NCBI GenBank assembly: GCA_002424545.1
Contig: DIKL01000050.1
Span: 1-30,742 of the forward strand
DNA from: Syntrophaceae bacterium UBA5619
GTDB taxonomy: Bacteria > Desulfobacterota > Syntrophia > Syntrophales > UBA5619
Reading direction: 5' to 3'
DNA length: 30,742 nucleotides
Shown: one piece after another, positions 15,701 to 22,087 of the stretch
Layout: every line of letters begins with the position of its first letter
Position numbering within the stretch: position 1 is the first letter of the stretch
Position numbers and translations under genes: made by a program
The notes under the pieces: model-generated
What the model saw: the letters and a program-made list of their open reading frames with translations, nothing else
Databases searched by the model: none
What the model was told of the DNA's origin: nothing

Positions 15701-18700
15701 GGACGATTCTTCGAGAGACTCTTCAGCACCGCTTGAACGAGGGACGCGCCCTTTCATCCCCTCGAACAGCCCCCCGACCCGCATCTCTTCAACGCTCTCA
15801 TGGATGGCCTGCACGAGGGTTTCGATGTCCGCGTCGGTGTGCGCCGTCGAGAGGAAGCAGTTCCGCCCCTCCCAGATGTAGACCCCCCGGCACAGGAGGT
15901 GGTAGTACAGGAGCTCCTGGTCTCCCTTCACCCGAATGTGGAACAGCGAACCGAAATGGTCCATCCCGATCGGCAGCCCTTCGCCTTGAAAATAGCCGTT
16001 CAAGCGTGCCGCCAGCGCTTCGGTGCGCCGATTCAGGTTTTCCTGGAGGGAGGGACCCGACGCCTTGAGATGCCCAAGCACCGCATTGGCGCCCGCCATC
16101 GCCAGAGGGTGGTGGTTGAAGGTCCCGGCAATGAAGGTGTTCTCCCGCTCGGGAAAGGATCCGTCCCCGTAGTTCCACATTCCCCCGTCCACCGCATCGA
16201 GAAAACGGGCCTTGCCGGCGACGACCCCGATCGGGATGCCGCCGCCGACGATCTTGCCGTAGGTGACGATGTCCGCCCGGATCCCGAACCAGGCCTGGCC
16301 TCCCCCGGGGTGGATGCGGAACCCGATGATCATCTCGTCGAAGATCAGCGCGGATTCCGAAACGGTCGTAAGCTCCCTCACCCTCTCGAGGAAGGCCTTC
16401 GGCTGCAGGTCCGGCCTCCGGCTCTGCACCGGTTCCACGAGCACCGCCGCGAGCTCGCGTCCATGGGCTTCGATGAACCGGAGCGCCTCCTCTGTCCCGT
16501 AGTCGAGCACGTAGACGTCCTGCACCATGTCCGGCGGTGTCCCCGGAGACATCGGCGCGGCCGACCCCAGCGGACCGTCGTAGTCCTTCACGGCCAACAA
16601 GCCGTCGAAGTGTCCGTGATAGGAACTCGAAAACAGGGCAATTTTCCTCCTCCCGGTGACAGTCCGCGCAATCCGCACCGCCGCCATCACCGCTTCGGTC
16701 CCGGTATTGAAGAAGGCGACCCGCTCCACGCCGGTCAGCTCGTGGACCAGCGTTGCCGCTTTTCCGGCCAGTTCGGTCATCGGGCCGATCGGCGTCCCTT
16801 TGCGGAGTTCCTCCTGCAGCGCCGCCTGGACAAAGGGAGGGTTGTGTCCGAACAGGTAGACCCCGAAGCCCATCGTGATGTCCAGGTAATCCCTTCCGTC
16901 GATGTCAGTAAAGTGCGATCCCCCGGCCTTCTGCACGATGATCTGGTAGATCATCTCCTTCCATTCAGGCCGGAAGCCCGCGATGTTCCGCGTATTGGCG
17001 AATACGGGCCGGTACTTCTGCGTGAGCGCCTTCGACCCGGCCGTGAGCCCCGTGTAGCGTCCGACCAGTTTCTGCAGATGCCCCTTCTGGCGTGCGTTCA
17101 GCTCCAGCTTTCCCCGTCCCGTCACCCCCCGGTAGGCGACGTACTCCTCATGCCTCTTTGCCTCCACCGCGGGGCTCGGCGACGGGGCCTCCGGACCTGC
17201 TCCGCCGATCTGCCCCTTCCGCTCTCCCTCCCGGACCGGGGAGACCCGGAGGTCGCCGGTCCGTTGAGTCGACACGCCTTTCCCGGCGCTCCTCAAGGCG
17301 TTCAGTTGCTCGGACATCACCGTCAATTGCCGGTCCATCAGCTCGATCTGCCGGCCGATGATGCCCTCCGCCTCGCCGTCAACCCTTCCGGGCGGCAAAG
17401 CCCCGGCACCGGACAGGGACGCCTTGACCGGTGCTTGCTCAGGCGCCCCGTCGTCCGGCTTCGACTCCCGATTGATATAATCCACAACCTTGTTGAAGGT
17501 ATCGGTCCGGCTGTAAAACCAGCTCATCTGCAAATCCAGGCCGTAGGCCCGCTTGATCAGATCTTTCAGCCGCGCGATCATCAGCGAGGCAAATCCCAAC
17601 TCGAACAGGTTTGCGTCCCAGTCCTCCCGGCGAATCTCGATCTCCGACGCCTGAAACATCAAACTCCGGATCTCCGCTTCGATCCGTTCCCTTCGACCGG
17701 ACCGCGCCGGCTGGTCTTCGGTCCGGCCGATCACCGGCGTTTTTTCCTGATCATCCTTTACCACGCCGTCACTCCTTTCAGCGGGGCCGCCGTTTTCGGC
17801 GACCATCACGCACTGCATGGGGTTATCCTCCGAATCGTGGGGCAGCCCCTGATAATTCACTAGGGAAAAGCCCGCCTCTTCCAGGGCGGCTTTCCAGCCG
17901 AAAACGCTCAGGGAAGGACCATGGCCGATGCGGCGTTCGGGGTCCTCGAAGAGCCACCAGCCGCTCGTGAGCCCGAAGATCGCGTTGACGATCTCCTGGA
18001 AGATGGTGACCTCGTTCATGATCAGGACGCCGCCCGGCTTCAGCAATCTCCGGACCTGGCGCAGGGTATGGTCGATCCGCCGGGTCGCGTGCAGGACGTT
18101 CGAGGCGATCGCGATATCCCAGGCCGCCGGGGCAAATCCCTGGATTGCCGGATCTTCCTCGATGTCGAGCGTCTTGAACGTCATGAAGGGATGGCCGGCT
18201 CCGAATGTTCCCTGACCCTTCGCCGTAAAGGCCGAGGCGATGTCCGTGTAGCAATATTCCAGATTTCCGAAACCGTCGATCGCCCGCAGGACATGGGCGG
18301 TGGCGCTCCCCGTGCCGGCGCCGATCTCCAGGATCGACAGACGCGCCGAAGGAGATTCGTCCGCCGCGCGGGCCACGCATTCCTTCACCCGCTGTCCGAC
18401 GACCCGGTTGAAAAAGTCCTGGATCTCGTTGTGCGTGTAGAGATTCTCGACGAGTTCCATCGACCCGTTCGGAAAGAGCGCCTCGACAGGACTCATCCGG
18501 CCGGTGATGACGGCGGCGTATGGATCCAGGCAGCGGGCGATGGAAGCCACGGTCGCCGCCATTTCAGGATGCTCCCCGACAATCTCCCGCTGAAGTTCGC
18601 CCGCGGCCCGGGTGATCTCCGGAACCCCCCAGTCGGCGCCCGGCGCCAGGACGGCGACCTCGCCGTCGTTCAGCGAGATGAATCCCCCGTTTGTCAGCAT

Positions 18701-18916
18701 GATCAGCAGCAGATCGAAGAGCCGTCCGTATTCGGGGGACAGCGCCATTTTTTTCTTGAGGGCCTGCACACGGTGCCGCTCTCCCGGGGCGGACAGAACC
18801 CCGAGCTCCTTGAACGCCCTCAGGATATAGAGTCTTCCCAGCCGGTTGAGCTTGTCATAAACCATCGCGGCTTCGCGGGCATCGAGATCAGTCGCATCGT
18901 GATCACGGGCCATCAT
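9788..18916 (-). CDS. Hybrid PKS-NRPS: cMT-ACP-AMT-C-A(Ser)-PCP-E-C
   Basis: 3042-residue assembly-line protein. Order: C-methyltransferase (~1-385; SAM loop LEIGAGTG near 200); ACP (~410-485; LGFASL around Ser444, with the usual Asp before Ser replaced by Ala); coiled-coil segment (~518-547); class III PLP aminotransferase (~600-1050; PLP Lys888 in YGKIVGGG); C (~1075-1510; HHIIFDG); A (~1520-2010), whose hand-read code DVWHFSLVDK equals the known Ser code; PCP (Ser2065 in LGGDSI); E (~2110-2550; HHLAMDGVSW, EGHGRE, VGWFTS); and a final C (~2580-3042; YHHILIDG) that ends at the usual C-A linker without an A domain. This is the McyE layout minus its KS-AT, which is encoded by the preceding gene. 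It should methylate a beta-keto thioester, convert it to a beta-amine, and add D-Ser. The start has GAGGAG 4-5 nt upstream; a second ATG follows directly. Confidence 0.95.
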   Translation of the reverse strand: MMARDHDATDLDAREAAMVYDKLNRLGRLYILRAFKELGVLSAPGERHRVQALKKKMALSPEYGRLFDLLLIMLTNGGFISLNDGEVAVLAPGADWGVPEITRAAGELQREIVGEHPEMAATVASIARCLDPYAAVITGRMSPVEALFPNGSMELVENLYTHNEIQDFFNRVVGQRVKECVARAADESPSARLSILEIGAGTGSATAHVLRAIDGFGNLEYCYTDIASAFTAKGQGTFGAGHPFMTFKTLDIEEDPAIQGFAPAAWDIAIASNVLHATRRIDHTLRQVRRLLKPGGVLIMNEVTIFQEIVNAIFGLTSGWWLFEDPERRIGHGPSLSVFGWKAALEEAGFSLVNYQGLPHDSEDNPMQCVMVAENGGPAERSDGVVKDDQEKTPVIGRTEDQPARSGRRERIEAEIRSLMFQASEIEIRREDWDANLFELGFASLMIARLKDLIKRAYGLDLQMSWFYSRTDTFNKVVDYINRESKPDDGAPEQAPVKASLSGAGALPPGRVDGEAEGIIGRQIELMDRQLTVMSEQLNALRSAGKGVSTQRTGDLRVSPVREGERKGQIGGAGPEAPSPSPAVEAKRHEEYVAYRGVTGRGKLELNARQKGHLQKLVGRYTGLTAGSKALTQKYRPVFANTRNIAGFRPEWKEMIYQIIVQKAGGSHFTDIDGRDYLDITMGFGVYLFGHNPPFVQAALQEELRKGTPIGPMTELAGKAATLVHELTGVERVAFFNTGTEAVMAAVRIARTVTGRRKIALFSSSYHGHFDGLLAVKDYDGPLGSAAPMSPGTPPDMVQDVYVLDYGTEEALRFIEAHGRELAAVLVEPVQSRRPDLQPKAFLERVRELTTVSESALIFDEMIIGFRIHPGGGQAWFGIRADIVTYGKIVGGGIPIGVVAGKARFLDAVDGGMWNYGDGSFPERENTFIAGTFNHHPLAMAGANAVLGHLKASGPSLQENLNRRTEALAARLNGYFQGEGLPIGMDHFGSLFHIRVKGDQELLYYHLLCRGVYIWEGRNCFLSTAHTDADIETLVQAIHESVEEMRVGGLFEGMKGRVPRSSGAEESLEESSSGMTYPMSSAQKRIYVLSQTKGGELAYHISGALAIDGALDRGRLEACFGAIIDRQESLRAGFVIMDDTLVQQVCNRLDFNISYFERPSGNIDAIVRECIRPFDLAKPPLLRAALVRLSADRHLLVVDAHHIIFDGISGYLFLSELIKRYGGETVFPPTASYRDYVEMEQAYLAGDEYGKHERYWGEKFSSAVPPLDLPADFLRPPVKTFRGDKIFRKLDSDATRKVRSAARSAGVSLHMILFAAYFLLLHKLTGNEDVVVGTTYDGRGTEKFGSSIGMFVNTVPVRCRPEGTKAFRAFLDEVKREVLDAYDRREYPFEDLVKRLSPDRDMSRNPLFDTMFVYETQEGSSVSSGGVTFTELNCSTETSIFDMTLDIADSGRELNISLEYATDLFRRETAERCLSCFLNILDQIIVDPDRRMHAVEILSEGEKRHLVKDFNATFHPYRTDVTIVDLFEEQVQKTPDNRAVICGQACLTYRELNEKANRLAHYLRKRHAVKPDDIVGIMLDRSEWMIIGLFGILKSGAAYLPIEPSYPRERALYMVRNSGCKTVLTDGVGLEGVESVDIRGIKQGMKSNPSRTAGSRNLAYVLYTSGSTGNPKGVMIEHRSVVNRLGWMERKYSLEKNGVILQKTPFTFDVSVWELFWWSWYGSSVCMLAPGGHKDPGAITEAVHRFGVTKMHFVPSMLSVFLEYLSADPGNRVPLLKSLRQVFSSGEALGAHCVELFNRLLGRTRGITLHNLYGPTEATVDVSYYDCPTEEVGDVVPIGKPIDNIEFYIVDTRYGNLVPVGVPGELWIGGDGLARGYLNNPELTSEKFIPHPFQEGRQVYKSGDLCRWMADGNVEYLGRLDHQVKIRGNRIELGEIENILLRQPEIEQAAVIVREDEAGDRFLCSYLVTLQDLDIEGLRGRLGEHLPDYMIPSRFLRIQEMPLTSNGKADRKALLTIEGEDLKHETEFAGPQTEHEALLVGIWKDVLRRDEIGVLDNYFSLGGDSIKAIQILSRLNQHQLTLEIGHVFETPTIRALAKRLSPKKRIPQQGVVTGRVPLTAIQARFFRLYGKGRHHYAQAVLLRAQDRVDEPALRLALLKLQAHHDALRMIFQGGGDDPVQRMAGMDYPLGVTVVDLKVRENQERERERLCSQVPSSLDLKSGPMMKAVLFRQDDQDRLLIVVHHLAMDGVSWRILLEDLNIGYEQALSGATPSLPPKTDSFKAWAEKIARYGADAKLLAEIPFWRQLEETEALAIPPDFEGTANRYEDARTVFVELDGEETLALMTKANRAYHTEVNDLLLTALGRAMKRCYGSEKGFIDLEGHGREPLFADIDIGRTVGWFTSIYPVIVDIAESEEPGIQIKQVKEGLRRVPNRGVGYGVLKYLSPVAEGTGMPFNRRSRILFNYLGSFDVGGRGRFSIEETPVKNLISGLFERPSEIEIEGVVIEGRLKIGLSFSMKIHREETVHRFLQTYRDELRRIMDHCVSRPGSELTPHDLTYKDLTMRDLDRILAECGIPPANLKDVYPLSPLQEGMLFHAMLEDGLAAYFMQISFGIDGELDLALFEACWNMLFLRHDILRTVFIHKGADRPLQVVVREGRVDFRYEDISTLPEERQSKRLAKARKRDRDEGFDPTAKVPMRVNVFKKGERSFEVLWSYHHILIDGWCAGILMSEFFRTYDTLRRGGVPDADPAAPFGAYIRWIENLDRPATIEYWRDYLRGYDRSAVLPRRDIQEEAKEFCPETVILEIDVQTGKALKRFSAGHQVTLNTVIQAVWGLVLSRYSGSDDVVFGATISGRPAQVADIEKMAGLFINTVPVRIKLKPEKTVAQLIRDVQADALKSEPHHYCSLADVQTVTPLKQGLLDHVLVFENYPLAQDLIGLERKYRLGFRIGEVKVVEQTNYDLTIVVEPGEPMQIEFRYNAQVFPKELMEQVKETFGAIIGSMVAEAGIRIGDLRLSVLSAEERRERDAFIRSAAEISEDF
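17276..17365 (-). repeat. Coiled-coil repeat, copy within the cMT-ACP-AMT-NRPS
   Basis: Encodes residues ~518-547 (GRQIELMDRQ…SEQLNALRSAGKG) between the ACP and the aminotransferase. It matches the segment at 19118-19209 in the end of the KS-AT gene: about three quarters of bases agree by eye, in the same orientation. The pattern of Ile/Leu/Met spacing suggests an amphipathic helix. Confidence 0.75.
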
Positions 18917-19027
18917 TTTATCTCCTCAAATCGTGAATCTCCCCCGCCCACGGGGCGGGGCTTGCGGGGTGGCGCTCCCGGTCATCATGGCGGTTCGCGA
19001 GGCTCATCCGCGGACCGGCTTCGCCCT

Positions 19028-22000
19028 TCACAGGGGTTTTTGCCCCCGTGCGCGACCGTTACCGTCCCGGTTTCCATTCGGAGAGGCCCGATGGCGGCTG
19101 AACGGTTCCGTCGGTGCGCCTTTCCCGGCGCCCCTCAGGACGTTGAGCTGTTCCGACAGCATCCGCCTCTGCCGACGGATCAGCTCCAACTGCCGGCCGA
19201 TGAGGTCGCCTCCTTCCCCTTCGCCCTCCCGGGATTGTAAAGCCCCGGCTTCGCGAAGAGCGGTCCCCGACGGCTCGACCTTCCGCGGTGCAGCCCCCGT
19301 TTCCCGGGGCCCGGGAAGATCGATCCAGCATCGCTTTCGTTGAAAGGGATAATTCGGAAGCAGGACTCTCTTTCTCGGATACGGATGATCGAACGCCTCC
19401 CAGTCGATATCGCATCCGGCCTTGTAGAGGCCCGCGAGGCAATCGAGGATCGGCTGCCAGTCGCTTTGTCCTTCGATTCGTCCCGGTCTCAGGTTGGCCG
19501 AGAGGTCCCTGCTCCCCAGCGTGGAGAGCCAGAGGCCTGAACGATCGGGAAGGCACTGTCTGCCGAGGCTGGTGAGCATGGAGGTTCCCCCCACCTCGAC
19601 GAATATCCCGTAACCCGCCTCCCCGATCGCGCGCATGCCGTCGCAAAACCGGACGGGTTCGCGCATCTGCCTCGTCCAGTAACCGGGCGTCGCCAGCTCC
19701 GCACCGCCGAGGCGGCCGGTAGTGTCGGCCATGATCGGAAGCCGCGGCGGCGAATAACGCACCCCGACGGCGAGGGTCCCGAACGCCTCCATCACGGGAT
19801 CCAGCAGGCGGGAGTGAAAGGCATGGGATACATTCAGCAGGTGGGATGCCACCCGCTGTTTTCGGAAACGGGCGCAAAGTTCATCGATCGCCTCTTTCTC
19901 ACCCGAGACGACGGTGTTCCGCGGGGCATTCACCGCCGCGATCGAAACCTTTCCCCGACATCCCTCCAGAGCCCCGCTCACCCGCTCTTCGTCGGCCGCG
20001 ATCACGGCCATCCCGCCGTTTTGCGGCAGCGATTGGACAAGCCTGCCCCGCGCGGCCACGAGCCCGAGCGCATCCTCCGGCTCGAATATCCCGGCGATGG
20101 TGGCGGCGACATACTCTCCGATGCTGTGCCCCATGACCAGGGAAGGCTTGATTCCCCAGGATTCCAGCAGCTTCGCCAGGGCATACTCCACCGCGAAGAT
20201 GACCGGCTGGGTATGGCGGGCCTCGTTCAACTCGGCGTCCGTCCCCTCGTCCCCGTACAAAAGGGCAATCAGGGAACGCTCCCCGTGGGGCCTCAGGAGT
20301 TCGTCACAGCGGTCCAGGGCCGCCTGGAAGACGGGATTGGTCCGGTAGAGGTCCGCTCCCATGTGACGGTACTGGGACCCCTGTCCGGTAAACAGAAACA
20401 CGATCCGCCGATCGCTTTTTCCTCCGATCTCATGCGGCGTTGCGGGTTCTGAATCCTGTTCACCGAGACGGGCGTCCAGACGCGCTCGCATCTCCTCCTT
20501 CGTCGCGCCGACCACCGAAATCCGGTGCGGGAAACGAACCCTGCCGACGGAGGCGGTATAACAGATATCCCCGATCCGGTTGTCCGTATCGGCAAGATAT
20601 TCTTGATAACGCACAATCAGTTCCCTGAGTCCGTTCCGGTCAGGCGCCGAAAGGTTCAGGATATGATGCGAGCGTTCGGCTTCCCGTCCTTTCTCCGGAA
20701 CAGCCGCGGGTCCCTCCTGGAGGATAGCGTGCGCATTCGTCCCGCTGAAGCCGAACGAACTGACCGCCGCGGCGCGCGGCGCCGCCCCCCTGGGCCATGG
20801 CATCCATTCAAGCGGAATCTTCACCGGAAGATCTTTCCACGCGATATGCCGACTGGGCCGGTTGAAGTGGATCTGCGGAAAGATCCGGCCGCTCTCGAGC
20901 ATCAGGACGGCCTTGATGATCCCCGCAATCCCGGCGGCCGCTTCGAGGTGCCCGATGTTGGCCTTGACGGAGCCGACATAGAGGGGATTTCCCATATCCC
21001 GGCCCGGCGAATAGACTTTCCCGATCGACTCCATCTCGATGGGGTCGCCAAGGAGTGTTCCCGTCCCGTGGGCTTCAACATACCCGATCTCATCGGGGCG
21101 CAGGGTCGCATCCTCGATCGCCTGTCTGATGACCTTTTCCTGGGAGAGACCGCTTGGCGCCGTAAATCCGTTCGTCCTTCCGTCCTGGTTTACGGCCGTT
21201 CCTCGGATCACGGCCTGCACGGAATCGCCGTCCCTTTCCGCGGAGGACAACCGTTTCAAAATGATCAACCCGCAGCCTTCTCCCCTTCCGTAGCCGTCGG
21301 CCGAATCGTCAAAACTCTTGCAGCATCCGTCGGGGGACAGAGCCCCCAGTTTCGAAAACCCGATCTGTCCTTCCGGAGTGAGGATCAGATTGACGCCGGC
21401 GGCGATGGCGATCTCCGATTCGCCGGCGCGGAGGCTGCGGCAGGCGAGATGGACCGCCACCAGCGATGAAGAGCACGCCGTATCCAGGGCCATGTTCGGT
21501 CCTTCGAATCCGAACAGATACGATATGCGTCCAACCGCCGCGCTCAGGGCGGTCCCGATCACCGAGTACCCATCGATCTTCCGGGGGTCCCCGGAGCGCA
21601 GATGGGCCACCGCATAATCGCTGTTCGCAATGCCGCAAAAAACGCCGGTCCGGCTTCCCTTGAGCGTCGTGATATCGATCCCTGCATTTTCGAATGCCTC
21701 CCAGCAGACTTCGAGCAGAAGCCTCTGTTGCGGGTCCATGCTCGGGACCTCTTTCGGCGAGAGATGGAAAAAGGCGCTGTCAAAACCGTCGATCGGCTCC
21801 CGAAGGAATCCGGCCCGGTTCGTAGCGACCTTTCCCGGGACATCGGGATCCGGATCGCAATAGCTCTCTTCATCCCATCGGTCCCGCGGGACCTCCCGGA
21901 TCGCGTCTTCTCCCCGTTCCAGCAAAGACCGATATCGCTCGATCGTGTTCGCGCCGCCCGGAAAGCGGCAGGCCATTCCGACGACGGCAATCGGTTCCCG

Positions 22001-22087
22001 GCCGGCATTTTCAACCTCGCGAAGCCTCTTTTGCGTCGCCTTGAGCGTTTTGTAGAGCGCCTTCAATGTATCGATATCTTCGCTCAC
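19028..22087 (-). CDS. Type I PKS KS-AT (malonyl-specific), split module
   Basis: 1019-residue polyketide synthase half-module that extends an acyl chain by one malonyl unit. Residues 1-28 are a charged helical N-terminal docking segment. The KS (~30-455) has the triad Cys205 (DTACSSS), His340 (EAHGTG) and His380 (NIGHLEAAAG). The AT (~535-840) has TGQGSQ, nucleophile Ser655 in GHSIGEY, and HAFHS near 752, the signature of malonyl-CoA selection. A post-AT linker (LPNYPFQRKRCW) and a coiled-coil repeat follow; no KR, MT or ACP is present. Those activities (cMT, ACP, AMT) start the next gene, so the pair forms one module. Malonyl choice fits with the methyl group being added by the cMT. The start is GTG, overlapping the upstream TGA as GTGA, with AGAGG upstream; translation is coupled to the preceding NRPS. 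Confidence 0.94.
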   Translation of the reverse strand: MSEDIDTLKALYKTLKATQKRLREVENAGREPIAVVGMACRFPGGANTIERYRSLLERGEDAIREVPRDRWDEESYCDPDPDVPGKVATNRAGFLREPIDGFDSAFFHLSPKEVPSMDPQQRLLLEVCWEAFENAGIDITTLKGSRTGVFCGIANSDYAVAHLRSGDPRKIDGYSVIGTALSAAVGRISYLFGFEGPNMALDTACSSSLVAVHLACRSLRAGESEIAIAAGVNLILTPEGQIGFSKLGALSPDGCCKSFDDSADGYGRGEGCGLIILKRLSSAERDGDSVQAVIRGTAVNQDGRTNGFTAPSGLSQEKVIRQAIEDATLRPDEIGYVEAHGTGTLLGDPIEMESIGKVYSPGRDMGNPLYVGSVKANIGHLEAAAGIAGIIKAVLMLESGRIFPQIHFNRPSRHIAWKDLPVKIPLEWMPWPRGAAPRAAAVSSFGFSGTNAHAILQEGPAAVPEKGREAERSHHILNLSAPDRNGLRELIVRYQEYLADTDNRIGDICYTASVGRVRFPHRISVVGATKEEMRARLDARLGEQDSEPATPHEIGGKSDRRIVFLFTGQGSQYRHMGADLYRTNPVFQAALDRCDELLRPHGERSLIALLYGDEGTDAELNEARHTQPVIFAVEYALAKLLESWGIKPSLVMGHSIGEYVAATIAGIFEPEDALGLVAARGRLVQSLPQNGGMAVIAADEERVSGALEGCRGKVSIAAVNAPRNTVVSGEKEAIDELCARFRKQRVASHLLNVSHAFHSRLLDPVMEAFGTLAVGVRYSPPRLPIMADTTGRLGGAELATPGYWTRQMREPVRFCDGMRAIGEAGYGIFVEVGGTSMLTSLGRQCLPDRSGLWLSTLGSRDLSANLRPGRIEGQSDWQPILDCLAGLYKAGCDIDWEAFDHPYPRKRVLLPNYPFQRKRCWIDLPGPRETGAAPRKVEPSGTALREAGALQSREGEGEGGDLIGRQLELIRRQRRMLSEQLNVLRGAGKGAPTEPFSRHRASPNGNRDGNGRARGQKPL
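19118..19209 (-). repeat. Coiled-coil repeat, copy at the C-terminus of the KS-AT protein
   Basis: Encodes residues ~960-990 (IGRQLELIRRQ…SEQLNVLRGAGKG) after the AT domain. It is the direct-repeat partner of 17276-17365, about 1.85 kb away. It could result from duplication when a single module gene split, and may serve as a docking helix. Confidence 0.75.

Noticed and set aside
15800..17863. 687-codon plus-strand open frame
   Set aside because: Antisense shadow of the aminotransferase and ACP region.
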